Source: Treponema sp. (GTDB lineage Bacteria > Spirochaetota > Spirochaetia > Treponematales > Breznakiellaceae). Taken from it: a stretch of DNA of 50,171 nucleotides. A program made the translations under genes and the position numbers. Below the pieces are notes generated by a model. It ran no database searches and was not told the DNA's origin. It was given only the letters and a program-made list of their open reading frames with translations. Numbering within the stretch: the first letter of the stretch is position 1; every line of letters begins with the position of its first letter. Positions 24,173 through 34,000 of the stretch are shown here, piece by piece. The stretch covers positions 1-50,171 of the forward strand of contig JAIROG010000115.1 of assembly GCA_031257675.1 (NCBI GenBank), read 5' to 3'.

Positions 24173-25184
24173 ATTGTTCCCGCCGCCGATCCGCGAGGCG
24201 CGCTTTTAAGAAAAAACACGGCGCTCCGGCGTATATCCACAGACCAAGCAGGATGGGCAGGCAGAAATAGGCGAGCGGGTGATACGCGGAGTTTTTGTCC
24301 GGCATGAAGGCTTGAAACCCAAGGAAAAGGGCGCCCGCGCCCGCAACGCCTATGGTGTACCGCGCCGCTAGGATAAAAAAGGTTTTCGCCCCATTCCCAC
24401 GCTTCGATTGTGCGGCGAAAGGCGCGAATTTCAGCATAAGCGTGTAACCCGCCCCCATGCCGAGCATGGCGCCGCTCAAAAGCGTGTTTCCGGTGAGGAG
24501 AATCACAAAGGAAATTGCCGCCGATACGATGAACTGTACCCGCGGACCGCTTTTCGCAAGAAAATTTGAAATATGTTCCTCAAACCATATATAACACGCC
24601 AGCGTTACGCCGCCGAGGAGCCAGCCCGCAAACAGATCCGTAGGAAAGTGTACGCCCAGATAAAGCCGTGAAACGCCCATGACAAGACTTATGAGGATCG
24701 CCAAAGCGAAAAACAATGCGCCGCTTAGTGACCAGCGCCGCGTCCCGCGTTTTGTCCGTCTCGTTGCCCATAACGCGACGACCATCCAAAATACAAACGA
24801 CATTTGGGCGTGATTCGATGGAATGCCGTAGGTGGGTTCAAAGCATTTCCCCACCGAAGGATCGAGTTGAAAGGGGCGGGGTTGATGAAACAACTCTTTG
24901 AAAAAGGCGTTTATCCAGGCGGAGAGCGGCAACGTTGCGCTGAGGCGGAAGCCTTTCTTTTCGTCAAAGAGCCAGAATGCCAAGAGGAGCAGGGCAAGAT
25001 AGCCCGCTTCGGTCCCGAAAAGAGAGATTCCCCGCATAAAGCCATCGATCGCCGGGTTGTCCCATGTTTGTATACGCTTGATGACCGCAAGCCCCCATTG
25101 GTATACGGCGGGCGTCCCGGCGTCTCCGGCGCCCGCCGCGCTGATTGCAATCGGGAGTCTCGCCGGAATATCCGCATTGTTCAT
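24159..25184 (-). CDS. PAP2-family membrane phosphatase
   Basis: A 341-residue integral membrane protein with about eight helices. The three phosphatase motifs are present: KELFHQPRPF (KxxxxxxRP), PSNHAQ (usually PSGH, here Asn for Gly) and SRLYLGVHFPTD with the catalytic His. It acts on lipid phosphates or undecaprenyl pyrophosphate; which one cannot be said. The C-terminal four helices extend beyond the core domain, as in some DedA/PAP2 relatives. The start at 25184 (MNNADIPARL) is chosen over upstream in-frame codons because AGGAG lies 10 bases before it and follows the OmpA stop. It is co-transcribed with the OmpA-domain gene. Confidence 0.88.
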   Translation of the reverse strand: MNNADIPARLPIAISAAGAGDAGTPAVYQWGLAVIKRIQTWDNPAIDGFMRGISLFGTEAGYLALLLLAFWLFDEKKGFRLSATLPLSAWINAFFKELFHQPRPFQLDPSVGKCFEPTYGIPSNHAQMSFVFWMVVALWATRRTKRGTRRWSLSGALFFALAILISLVMGVSRLYLGVHFPTDLFAGWLLGGVTLACYIWFEEHISNFLAKSGPRVQFIVSAAISFVILLTGNTLLSGAMLGMGAGYTLMLKFAPFAAQSKRGNGAKTFFILAARYTIGVAGAGALFLGFQAFMPDKNSAYHPLAYFCLPILLGLWIYAGAPCFFLKARLADRRREQSTGE

Positions 25185-25194
25185 AATGAGTCTC

Positions 25195-26418
25195 CTAATT
25201 TTCCAAAAGCGTGATCTCAACGCGGCGGTTGCGTATTCTGCCCGCTTCGTTGCTGTTGTCCGCAATGGGGCGCGTACCGCCGTATCCCCGCGTCACCACC
25301 CTGTCCGGCGTACGAATCCCCCCATTGATAAGATAGTCCGCCACGATGCCCGCCCGCTCTTCGGACAGTTTCACCATGCTTGACTGGGATCCTGAATACG
25401 CCGTATGTCCGGCTATCAAAATGTCCCTGTCCTGATACTTTTTGAGGATCGCCCCTATCTTGTCGAGCTTCGCTTGTTCCGAATCCAAAAGATCAGCGGA
25501 ATCCGGCTGAAATTGTATGTTTTCAAGGGTTATAGCAATGCCGTCGTCCACGATTGTTACTTGCGCCCCCTCTATATCCATCTCTTCAATATCCCTGCTG
25601 ATCTGGGCGGCGATGCGTTCTTTATCCATTTCCTGCGCCTCCACGAGTTCCGCTTCGGCGGTTCCCCGAAATTCTATGACATTGCCGTTGGAAAGCTCGA
25701 AAATCATGCGGAAATGTTCGGTGTACGCAACCTCGCGCCCTTTCTCTCTATTCCAGTACACAGTTTGATCCGATGCGCCCATAATGCGGACCGGATACAG
25801 GGCGCCTCCAACCGCTTCAGGATCCAGAAAGATGCGGTAAGACACGGAAAACGCCGGATATTGTCCGCCCTTCCATTCTTTTTCACCCAAATACGTATAA
25901 TGCGCGGTGAACGGTATGCGGTACGGCCCGGCTATGCCGAAACTGTCCCGAAAATCGTGCGTTTCATGTCCGTCAACCGCCCACGTATCCCCAACCGCAA
26001 GGTCCCTGTCGGGGAAAACCGGTACGTCTCTTACAACCGGCATGAAATATCGCTTGTCTATGACAAGACGCCCGCGTTCATCGCGCTCAAATTCGGAAAC
26101 ATAGTCTTTCTGCCACTGATAGCCGCCGTGCGCGCTGGCGCCGTTTTCAAGGGGCCTTCCCATGAGAACCGCCCGCTCTCCAGTCTGGAACACCGCCTTG
26201 TTATGGGCGCGTCCATCGCTGAATGAGGTTGTTTCAACAGCGATGCGGTTCACGATTTCCGCCCTGTGGCTGAATGTTCTATTAATGTATACGTCTTCCA
26301 GTACGGTTGAAAGAATCCGGTATTTGTCTCCCGCCTTTTGCTTATACGCAAAGGTTTCCGCATGGATTTCAGGCGAGAGGAGACATAGAAACACTGGCAA
26401 CAGATAGAGCTTGTTCAT
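25195..26418 (-). CDS. secreted OmpA-domain protein
   Basis: A 407-residue envelope protein with a Sec signal peptide (LYLLPVFLCLLSPEIHA). The 250-residue beta-rich middle holds WQKDYVSEFERDERGRLVID. The C-terminal OmpA domain binds peptidoglycan: IQFQPDSADLLDSEQAKLDK, then AGHTAYSGS, LSEERAGIVADYLI and RNRRVEITL. The middle domain is of a kind I know only from spirochete OmpA-like proteins. It probably links the outer membrane or periplasm to the cell wall. The PAP2 gene follows after 10 bases. Confidence 0.88.
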   Translation of the reverse strand: MNKLYLLPVFLCLLSPEIHAETFAYKQKAGDKYRILSTVLEDVYINRTFSHRAEIVNRIAVETTSFSDGRAHNKAVFQTGERAVLMGRPLENGASAHGGYQWQKDYVSEFERDERGRLVIDKRYFMPVVRDVPVFPDRDLAVGDTWAVDGHETHDFRDSFGIAGPYRIPFTAHYTYLGEKEWKGGQYPAFSVSYRIFLDPEAVGGALYPVRIMGASDQTVYWNREKGREVAYTEHFRMIFELSNGNVIEFRGTAEAELVEAQEMDKERIAAQISRDIEEMDIEGAQVTIVDDGIAITLENIQFQPDSADLLDSEQAKLDKIGAILKKYQDRDILIAGHTAYSGSQSSMVKLSEERAGIVADYLINGGIRTPDRVVTRGYGGTRPIADNSNEAGRIRNRRVEITLLEN

Positions 26419-27012
26419 AGCGCCATTATATCACGAGCGGCAAGAAATTTAAAGCGTACAGCCGCGTACAGCCGCGTTTCGGCTTCAACGCGCTCCGATC
26501 TTCTCCTCGCGCTCCCGCGCATCTCTATGAGCGCGCTGTACTCATGCGACAGCCCGCGCCGCCCCTTTGTTGATGTTGCGCGCCTTCACCCATGTTCGGG
26601 TTTATCGCGCTTTGAGGGTCCGCCGCCACCTTTCCTCCATCTCAAAAGAAAGTCCGTTGATCCGCTCCATGAACAGGACGCCGTACAAGCCTCGAAGGGC
26701 GTCCGGGTCGCTGAAGAGGAAGGGAAACACGCTGTCTTTGTACTATATTAGTTACGCTTATGATTAATCCTTGCCAACAGTATGCGGGATATGTGACGGA
26801 TTTGCAACGTCAATGTCGCGGCGGCGCGTTTGGGCGAAGGGCTTTGCGCGTCAACAACACGCGGAAGCGCCGCCTTTTTGACGCCGGCGGCTTCCCCAAA
26901 AACAGCCGCCGCCCGCCTTTGCCATAATCCTTCAAGACGCCGCGCAGAAGCGCATATAAAATTAAAAGGACAAAATTTTTAGCCGCCATTCAAAAAATTT
27001 TCTAAATTAGAG
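26419..27012. other. intergenic region with a nuclease relic
   Basis: About 590 bp without an intact gene. It holds a short direct repeat GTACAGCCGC (twice near 26456-26475) and the Rpn-type relic at 26527-26742. The GC-rich stretch 26800-26940 shows nothing I can identify. The tRNA promoter follows. Confidence 0.6.
26527..26742 (-). pseudogene. relic of an Rpn/PD-(D/E)XK nuclease-type transposase family gene
   Basis: On the minus strand from about 26742 the frame reads YKDSVFPFLFSDPDALRGLY, the N-terminal signature of the Rpn/PD-(D/E)XK transposase-like family. It jumps directly to VLFMERINGLSFEMEE, skipping about 20 residues. A frameshift follows to VAADPQSAINPNM, which matches the family segment EHQSAINPNMPLR. 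Just upstream, KRN in the right sense is cut off by an 8-base insertion with a stop. Deletion, frameshift and stop make it a clear relic. Confidence 0.65.
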
Positions 27013-27041
27013 TTGACATAAGTGGCATTGTGTGGTATATT
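27013..27041 (+). promoter_or_regulatory. promoter of the tRNA-Thr/rpmG unit
   Basis: TTGACA, 17-bp spacer, TATATT, with TGG before the -10: the strongest promoter in the window. The tRNA begins 12 bases after it. Confidence 0.85.
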
Positions 27042-27053
27042 ACTTCCTATCTT

Positions 27054-27126
27054 GCCCTTGTAGCTCAGTCGGCAGAGCATATCCATGGTAAGGATAAGGT
27101 CAACGGTTCGATTCCGTTCGAGGGCT
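27054..27126 (+). tRNA. tRNA-Thr (GGU)
   Basis: It folds as a full cloverleaf: acceptor GCCCTTG with CGAGGGC, D arm GCTC/GAGC, anticodon stem TATCC/GGATA with loop ATGGTAA and anticodon GGT, T arm AACGG-TTCGATT-CCGTT. The discriminator is T. No CCA is encoded. rpmG follows, so the tRNA is probably cut out of a joint transcript. Confidence 0.95.
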
Positions 27127-27210
27127 TGTTGATAGTATGGAAGAAGTTTCTGAAAACGTCAACCTGCGGGGCGGCGGTTTTGACGGTTCCCACTACAACT
27201 GGAGGAAAGT

Positions 27211-27384
27211 ATGGCGACAAAGAAAACGGCGGTTGAACTTATTGCGCTTCAGTGCAGCGAATGTAAACGAAAGAACTATACAACCAAAAAAAACAGGCGG
27301 AATTCTCAGGAAAAATTTGAATTTAGTAAGTATTGCCCTTTCGACCGTAAGCACACCATTCATAAAGAAACAAAAATCAAGTGA
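27211..27384 (+). CDS. rpmG: 50S ribosomal protein L33
   Basis: 57 residues opening [20 protein letters not shown], with the family end [18 protein letters not shown]. The zinc site is partly lost: Cys15, Cys18 and Cys42 are present, but the fourth position is Asp45. Mixed forms of L33 are known in other bacteria. GGAGGAAAG lies three to nine bases before the ATG. It stands between two tRNA genes as usual before secE. Confidence 0.95.
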   Translation: MATKKTAVELIALQCSECKRKNYTTKKNRRNSQEKFEFSKYCPFDRKHTIHKETKIK

Positions 27385-27488
27385 GCGTGTTTCAAAGTTC
27401 AGTTGGTTTTGGAACAGCTTCAAGCGATTGACTTCTAAGATTTGTATGTATTGAAGTTTTTCAGGCGAGTTTTGTCTGGAAGCTTTCT

Positions 27489-27561
27489 AGGCCAGTAGCT
27501 CTAATGGTAGAGCGTCGGTCTCCAAAACCGAATGTTGTGGGTTCGAGTCCTACCTGGCCTG
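27489..27561 (+). tRNA. tRNA-Trp (CCA anticodon)
   Basis: Acceptor AGGCCAG with CTGGCCT, D arm GCTC/GAGC, anticodon stem TCGGT/ACCGA with loop CTCCAAA and anticodon CCA, T arm GTGGG-TTCGAGT-CCTAC. The discriminator is G, as expected for tRNA-Trp. No 3' CCA is encoded. tRNA-Trp directly before secE is a widely conserved arrangement. Confidence 0.96.
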
Positions 27562-27634
27562 TCGGGGCTTTCGCGTGTCCGCATGGATGCTGGTTATTGC
27601 TTTTTGCAAGGATTGAAACTGAAAAGAGGTTCCC

Positions 27635-27835
27635 ATGGAAACGATAAAGAAAAAAGAAAATAAACTCGTTGCTTTTGCAAAAGAATCTTACGCTGAACTC
27701 CGCAAGGTGGTATGGCCAAGCAGGGAAGATGTGATCAGTTCTGTAAAGGTTGTCATCATTTCCACCGTTATTATTGCGGCTGTATTGGGATTGATTGACG
27801 TATTGTTGCTTCTCGGCGTACAGGCGATATTTTAA
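27635..27835 (+). CDS. secE: preprotein translocase subunit SecE
   Basis: 66 residues with the SecE signature FAKESYAELRKVVWPSREDV followed by one membrane helix (about 37-60). It is the single-helix form found in most bacteria outside the enterics. It clamps the SecY channel. AAGAGG lies seven bases before the ATG. nusG follows after 95 bases, the standard order. Confidence 0.96.
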   Translation: METIKKKENKLVAFAKESYAELRKVVWPSREDVISSVKVVIISTVIIAAVLGLIDVLLLLGVQAIF

Positions 27836-27930
27836 TTTTCATAGCGGTTAGCGTGGATCCCAAAAATTCGCTGTGGTTGCCATACGGCAGACGAGCGGCG
27901 GTTTGACAGCGGCTTAAAAAAAGGACAAAC

Positions 27931-28488
27931 ATGGCTACAAGTTGGTATACCCTTCATGTCTACTCTGGATTTGAAAATAAAATAGAAAAAACTATCCAGA
28001 CGATGATTGCTTCCGGAGAGTTTGACAAAGACATCGTACGGGATGTCAAAGCGCCTTCTGAATCTATCGTGGAAATAAAAGATGGGAAGAAGCGCGTCCA
28101 AACCCGGCTGATGCTTCCGGGCTATATATTGGTTGAGATGGATCTTCCTGACAACAACTGGATAACCACCTGTCAAAAGATACGGCGAATTCAGGGCGTC
28201 CTCAATTTTGTGGGAAGCCCCGCCGCTAAAAAGCCCCAACCCCTCTCCCCGGAGGAGGCGCGTTCCATTCTTCAGAAATCCGGCGACATCAAGGGGGAGC
28301 GCTTTATCCATGCCCGCCAATCGTTTGCCGAAGGCGAGCAGGTTAAAATCGTTGACGGTCCCTTTGAATCATTCACCGGCGTTATTGAAGAGGTCGATTC
28401 GTCGCGGAACAAGCTCAAGGTTATGGTGGGCATCTTCGGCAGAAATACGCCGGTTGAAGTGGATTTGTTGCAAGTGGAAAAGGTGTAA
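27931..28488 (+). CDS. nusG: transcription termination/antitermination factor NusG
   Basis: 185 residues: NGN domain (MATSWYTLHVYSGFENKIEK, then LMLPGYILVEMDL) that contacts RNA polymerase, and a C-terminal KOW domain (EGEQVKIVDGPFESFTGVIE) that binds Rho or S10. The start is fixed by the conserved opening. It stands between secE and the L11 operon as in most bacteria. Confidence 0.97.
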   Translation: MATSWYTLHVYSGFENKIEKTIQTMIASGEFDKDIVRDVKAPSESIVEIKDGKKRVQTRLMLPGYILVEMDLPDNNWITTCQKIRRIQGVLNFVGSPAAKKPQPLSPEEARSILQKSGDIKGERFIHARQSFAEGEQVKIVDGPFESFTGVIEEVDSSRNKLKVMVGIFGRNTPVEVDLLQVEKV

Positions 28489-28657
28489 GTTGGGGAGATG
28501 GATTGCGGAGCGTCATTCGGGAGCCGTCCAAAGGCTTCAGGGTATGTTTTGCGCTCTCCCTTTTTTATAGAAAGTAGGAGAGGAGCGTACGCATCCTCGC
28601 CAGATGTGAAAAATCGCAAATCTGCAAGCTGTCACATCACACTACAAAGGAGAACAT
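28489..28657 (+). promoter_or_regulatory. leader of the L11-L1 operon
   Basis: 169 bases between nusG and rplK. GGGAG near 28494 and CTCCC before a run of six T at 28555-28565 could form a long terminator-like stem. L1 is known to repress its own operon by binding the leader in other bacteria; no clear L1 site can be drawn by eye here. Confidence 0.3.
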
Positions 28658-29089
28658 ATGGCAAAGAAAAAAATTGCCGCCCTTATTAAGTTGCAATGTC
28701 CTGCTGGCAAGGCGACGCCCGCTCCGCCCGTAGGTCCTGCGCTTGGTCCGCACGGGGTGAGCGCCCCTCAGTTTGTTCAGCAATTCAATGACAGGACAAA
28801 GGCAATGGAGCCGGGTCTTGTGATACCGGTGGTCATCACCGTGTATGCGGACAAGACGTTTACCTTTATTCTCAAGACGCCGCCCGCGTCTGTATTGATC
28901 AAGAAGGCGGCGGGAATTGAAAAAGGGTCGCGTGAGTCGCACAAATCCAAAGTTGGCAAACTCTCCGCAGCGAAATTGGAAGAAATCGCCAAGCTAAAGG
29001 CGCCTGACTTGTCGGCGAAAGACCTTGAGGGCGCGAAAAAGATCATAGCGGGTACCGCCCGCTCCATGGGAATCGAGGTGGAAAAATGA
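28658..29089 (+). CDS. rplK: 50S ribosomal protein L11
   Basis: 143 residues with the proline-rich N-terminal domain ([20 protein letters not shown]) that binds release and elongation factors, and the rRNA-binding C-terminal domain ([19 protein letters not shown]). AAGGAG lies eight bases before the ATG. Its stop overlaps the rplA start (ATGA), so the pair is coupled. Confidence 0.98.
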   Translation: MAKKKIAALIKLQCPAGKATPAPPVGPALGPHGVSAPQFVQQFNDRTKAMEPGLVIPVVITVYADKTFTFILKTPPASVLIKKAAGIEKGSRESHKSKVGKLSAAKLEEIAKLKAPDLSAKDLEGAKKIIAGTARSMGIEVEK

Positions 29090-29763
29090 AGCGTGGCAAG
29101 AAATACCGCGAGGCGGTTAAGAAATACGATCCCGCGACAATTTACGATGCGAAAGCCGCCTTTGATCTGATCAAGACAATGGCGTTCGCGGCATTTGACG
29201 AGACCATTGATCTTTCGGTAAAGCTCCGCCTGAAGAAAAGCCAGTCTGTGCGCGATACGGTGGTGCTTCCCCATCAGTTTAAGACTGAAAAACGGGTGCT
29301 GGTGTTCTGCAAACCCGAAAAGGAAACCGAGGCGAAGGAGGCGGGCGCATCTTATATCGGCGCCAACGACCTTATCGAAAAAGTGAAGGGCGGCTGGCTT
29401 GATTTTGACGTCGCGGTCGCCACGCCGGACATGATGAAAGATGTCGGCAAGCTCGGCATGGTGTTGGGACGCCGCGGACTCATGCCTAATCCCAAGACCG
29501 GAACCGTCACCTTCGATCTCAAAGGGGCGCTCGCGGAGCTTAAAAAGGGACGCACCGAATTCCGCGCGGACAAGACCGGCGTTGTCCACCTTGCCGTCGG
29601 CAAAGTGAGCATGGACAGCGACAAGCTGGCGGAAAACGCGAGAACCGTTGTCACGGAGATCAAACGAAAAAAGCCCGCTGACGCGAAGGGTGATTTCATT
29701 CTGTCCCTTTCGGTCGCGTCAACCATGGGACCCGGCGTATGGGTTTCCATTAAGGAGGAATAA
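29086..29763 (+). CDS. rplA: 50S ribosomal protein L1
   Basis: 225 residues with the conserved block [18 protein letters not shown], the [16 protein letters not shown] segment and the C-terminal [21 protein letters not shown]1 forms the mobile stalk at the E site and usually represses its own operon. It is coupled at both ends: overlap with rplK and a one-base overlap with rplJ. Confidence 0.98.
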   Translation: MKRGKKYREAVKKYDPATIYDAKAAFDLIKTMAFAAFDETIDLSVKLRLKKSQSVRDTVVLPHQFKTEKRVLVFCKPEKETEAKEAGASYIGANDLIEKVKGGWLDFDVAVATPDMMKDVGKLGMVLGRRGLMPNPKTGTVTFDLKGALAELKKGRTEFRADKTGVVHLAVGKVSMDSDKLAENARTVVTEIKRKKPADAKGDFILSLSVASTMGPGVWVSIKEE

Positions 29764-30305
29764 TGGCTATTGTTGCGAAAAAAGAACAACCGGCGAAAGT
29801 CGCGGGAATAAACGATCTGAAAGAAGCCTTTGGCGTCGCTCCCGATTTTATTTTTGCGGACTACCGCGGTCTTACCGTGGAGCAGATAACCAATCTTCGA
29901 AAGCGTCTTGCCGCCAAAGAGGCGGCTTTCAAGGTCGTGAAGAACAATTTTGCCCGCATCGCGTTTGAGCGGCTCTCATTGCCTGACGTGTCGTCCTATC
30001 TTACAGGTCCTACGGCGGTCGCCATTGCGCCGAAGGATTCAAACGAGGTGGCGAAAGCCCTCCTCGACTTCACCAAAGAAGCGCCGCATCTCAAGGTAAA
30101 GGGCGCCCTTATCGGCGCGTCGGTGTACACCCCTCAACAGGTGGACGCTTTTTCCAAACTGCCGGGCAAGTTGCAGCTTGTCTCTATGCTTATGTCCTGC
30201 ATGAGCGGACCAGCCCGCAATCTCGCGTCCGCCCTCAACGACATCAACGCTCGTCTCGCGCGGACGATCAAAGCTGTTGGAGACAAGAAGGCGGAAGGCC
30301 TTTGA
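29763..30305 (+). CDS. rplJ: 50S ribosomal protein L10
   Basis: 180 residues with FADYRGLTVEQITNLRKRL and KEAAFKVVKNNFARIAFE in the rRNA-binding domain, and a C-terminal helix that carries the L7/L12 dimers. AAGGAGG lies just before the start inside the end of rplA. The rplJ-rplL gap of 106 bases shows no strong hairpin. Confidence 0.98.
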   Translation: MAIVAKKEQPAKVAGINDLKEAFGVAPDFIFADYRGLTVEQITNLRKRLAAKEAAFKVVKNNFARIAFERLSLPDVSSYLTGPTAVAIAPKDSNEVAKALLDFTKEAPHLKVKGALIGASVYTPQQVDAFSKLPGKLQLVSMLMSCMSGPARNLASALNDINARLARTIKAVGDKKAEGL

Positions 30306-30411
30306 TTGAAACTGTTCATATAAAACCGTCAGGCTTCGTTGCTGCCGTTCCTGTCGGTTCATTATAGTGTATCTGTATAGATAACTTATTTTATTTTTAG
30401 GAGAAGATAAT

Positions 30412-30804
30412 ATGGCGGAACTTACAGCGGATCAGATTTTGGATGCCATCGCGTCTATGACCGTTCTTGAAATCTCGGAGCTGGTCAAAAAAATGGAAGA
30501 GAAATTCGGCGTTTCCGCGGCGGCTCCCGTAGCGGTCGCGGCGGTTGGCGCGGCGCCCGGCGCGGAGGCTGCGGCGGCGGAAGAAGAGAAGACCGAATTC
30601 AACGTCATCCTCAAGGCATTTGACGATTCCAAGAAAATCGCGGTCATCAAGGAAGTCCGCGGACTTACGGGTCTTGGTCTTAAAGAAGCCAAAGAACTGG
30701 TTGAGGGCGCGCCCAAAACTTTGAAAGAAGGCGTTTCCAAAGAAGACGCCGCGAAGATCAAAGAGTCCGTTACGGCCGCGGGCGGCATAGTGGAGATTCA
30801 GTAA
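30412..30804 (+). CDS. rplL: 50S ribosomal protein L7/L12
   Basis: 130 residues: N-terminal dimer domain ([20 protein letters not shown]), an Ala-rich hinge ([19 protein letters not shown]) and the factor-binding C-terminal domain ([29 protein letters not shown]). TTAGGAG lies nine bases before the ATG. It is present in several copies per ribosome, so extra transcription compared with rpoB is expected. Confidence 0.98.
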   Translation: MAELTADQILDAIASMTVLEISELVKKMEEKFGVSAAAPVAVAAVGAAPGAEAAAAEEEKTEFNVILKAFDDSKKIAVIKEVRGLTGLGLKEAKELVEGAPKTLKEGVSKEDAAKIKESVTAAGGIVEIQ

Positions 30805-30819
30805 GCGTCTAAGCGCCAG

Positions 30820-30840
30820 CAAGCGTTTGCAAAACGCTTG
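30820..30840 (+). repeat. 9-bp hairpin after rplL
   Basis: CAAGCGTTT, GCA, AAACGCTTG: a perfect stem 16 bases after the rplL stop. It has no T-tract. It may protect the 3' end of the ribosomal message or be a processing site. Confidence 0.5.
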
Positions 30841-30898
30841 GCAAATGGGTTGCGCTGACAACGCTGTAATGGCTGATAGAAGCGTCGCTGGACAAGAG

Positions 30899-30922
30899 GC
30901 AGGCGGTAATTTTACCGCCTGC
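30899..30922 (+). terminator. likely attenuator between rplL and rpoB
   Basis: GCAGGCGGTAA and TTACCGCCTGC: 11-bp perfect arms, then GTTCTATTTT. Position and strength fit a partial terminator that lowers rpoBC expression relative to the ribosomal proteins, as is known at this point in Escherichia coli. Confidence 0.6.
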
Positions 30923-31012
30923 GTTCTATTTTGCAGGTTCATAGCGTTTTCCCGCCTGCGGGCGAGTCTGTGGAAAATTTAAAAATATAACGCAATAATT
31001 CAGGAGGGTTTC

Positions 31013-34000
31013 GTGGTTACAAGAGACAAAGGCAGACTGCTTATTGGAAAAGACATTGAAAACGGCGTAGATTCAAAAGATGTGATGACCATGCCGGATT
31101 TAATCGACATTCAACTTTGTTCTTATGAACGTTTTTTGCAAAGGGAAAGGTTAAAAAACCATGAACCCCTTGAAAATCAAGGGCTTGAGGAAGTCTTTAG
31201 AATGACGTTTCCCATTGAAAGCCAGAATGGGGAAATCGTTTTAGAATATGAATATTACACTCTTGATGAAGACGAGGTTAAATTGACCGAACAGGAGTGC
31301 AGGCAGAAAGGCTTGACATACGCCCTGCCCCTCAAAGCCCGCATGATCCTTATCTTTCAGCAGACCGGTGAAATCCGGCAGAAAGACATCTACATGGGCG
31401 ATATTCCCATTATGACCGAGCGGGGAACCTTCATCATAAATGGGGCGGAACGGGTGGTCGTAAGCCAGATTCACCGTTCGCCGGGCGTCATTTTCAGCCA
31501 TGAAAAAGGCGTTTTCTCTTCACGCATCATTCCATATCGCGGCTCATGGCTGGAATTCGAGATCGATCAGAAAAAAGATCTAATTTACGCCAAAATCGAC
31601 CGCAAAAAAAGAATTTTATGCACCATTTTTCTTCGCGCTCTTGGACTTCAGACGCGGGAAGAGATCATCGGCGCTTTTTATAAGACTGAAACCATAGAGA
31701 TAAAAGACGACCGTGAGACGCGGGAAAAGATCAATACACGGGCGCTCGCCTCAGCCGTGTGGATCGATGCGGAGGGCGAAGACGCGGTTGACGGGAAAAA
31801 AAAATTGTACCGCGCGGGCGAAAAGATGCATCCGCATAATGTTGACGAATTCCTCGCAAACGGCGTCGCTTCTATTGAAGTGATAGATTTTGACGCCGAA
31901 GGATCGCTCAGGTCGCCCATGCTTCTCAACTGCTTTGAGCGGGAAGAGATAAAGTTTCTCACTTCGGACAGACCTGGCGTTGACGAGCCTTCCAAAGAAG
32001 ACGCCATCAACGCGGTGTACTCGGTGATCATGCCCGGCGATTCCATCACTGTGGAAGCCGCCGAAAAAGACCTGATGAGCATGTTCTTTACCAGCCGCCG
32101 CTACAATCTGGGCAAAGTTGGACGGTACAAACTCAATAAGAAATTCGATCTTGATACGCCGGACACGGAATTTACGCTGACCAAAGAGGATATCATCGCC
32201 ACGGTGAAATTCCTTATCAAGGTGTACATCGGCGATGAAAATATAGACGACATCGATCACATGGGCAACCGCCGCGTTCGCTCTGTGGGCGAACTCATGG
32301 CGAATGTGCTGAAAACCGCGTTCAGCCGCATGGAGCGCATCGTAAAAGATCGCATGAGCCTTAAAGAAGTCGACACTATCAAACCGCAAGACCTCATCTC
32401 CATAAAACCGATTGTGGCCGCGATAAAAGAATTCTTCGGTTCAAGCCAGCTTTCCCAGTTTATGGATCAGGTGAATCCGCTTGCGGAATTGACCCACAAG
32501 CGCCGTCTCAACGCGTTGGGTCCCGGGGGTTTGAGCCGCGACCGCGCGGGGTTCGAAGTGCGCGATGTGCATTACACGCACTACGGCAGAATGTGTCCCA
32601 TTGAGACGCCCGAAGGTCCGAACATCGGACTTATTGTGTCTTTGGCAAACTATACCCGCGTGAACGAGTATGGTTTTCTTGAGTCTCCATACCGGAAAGT
32701 GGAGCGTGGCGTCGCCACAATCGCGGTTGAGTACCTGTCCGCTATGGACGAGGACAAGTACTACATCGCCCAGGCGTCGGCGAAACTGAATGTGGACAAT
32801 TCTTTTGCGGACGCTCAGGTTTCATGCCGCAGGCAGGGCGATTACACAACGAGAAGCCCGCAGGAAATTCAGTATATGGATGTGTCGCCCAAACAGATCA
32901 TCTCGGTGTCGGCTTCGCTTATTCCCTTTCTTGAGCATGACGATGCGAACCGCGCGCTCATGGGTTCCAACATGCAACGTCAGGCCGTGCCGCTGGTGTT
33001 TCCAGAAGCGCCTATTGTGGGAACCGGCATGGAAGCCAAATGCGCCTACGATTCGGGAGTGCTTATCAAGGCGCGGCGTTCCGGCGTGGCGATTCGCGTG
33101 ACCGCCGATGAGATTACGATCAGCCCGGACGACGGCGGAGATGAAAAATTTGTGGAGACTACGGAGGAAGGGCTTGATGTGTATAAACTCATCAAGTACC
33201 AGCGGACGAATCAGGATACATGCTACAACCAGCGCCCCATCGTGAAGATCGGCGGACATGTGGAGAAAGGGCAGGTGATAGCCGATGGTCCTGCGACCCA
33301 GAATGGGGAGCTTGCCTTGGGACGGAACGTGCTGGTGGGATTCATGCCGTGGAACGGGTACAATTATGAAGACTCGATCCTCATTTCCCAGCGCGTGGTG
33401 AAGGAAGATATGTTCACTTCCATTCATATAAAGGAATTTATGACCGAAATTCGGGAAACCAAACTGGGTCCCGAAAAGATCACCCGCGATATACCGAACA
33501 CAAGCGAAAAAACTCTGGACTGTCTTGACGCCGAAGGCATCATCATAGTGGGCGCGAAGGTTCGGGCGGGCGATATTCTTGTGGGCAAGGTGACGCCCAA
33601 AAGCGAGACCGAAACTACACCGGAATTTAAACTTCTCAACTCGATCTTCGGCGAAAAAGCTAAAGATGTACGGGACACTTCCCTGCGTGTACCCCATGGG
33701 ATAGACGGCACCATTATTGAAATACAGCGTCTCAAGCGCACTACGGGCGATGATCTTAATCCGGGTGTCAACGAGGTGGTGAAGGTGCTGATCGCCGTGA
33801 AGCGCAAACTGCGCGAAGGCGACAAAATGGCCGGGCGTCACGGCAACAAAGGCGTTGTTGCCCGCGTCCTGCCGGAAGAGGACATGCCGTACATGGAAGA
33901 CGGAACTCCGCTCGATCTGTGCCTTACCCCGCTCGGCGTGCCGTCCCGCATGAATATTGGGCAGCTTTTGGAAACGGAGCTTGGCTGGGCTGGACTTGCC

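Noticed and set aside
26890-26925. Minus-strand start reading MAKAGGGCFWG, similar to the MsrA active-site motif
   Set aside because: Only the few residues of the motif match; what follows is arginine-rich noise and soon stops.
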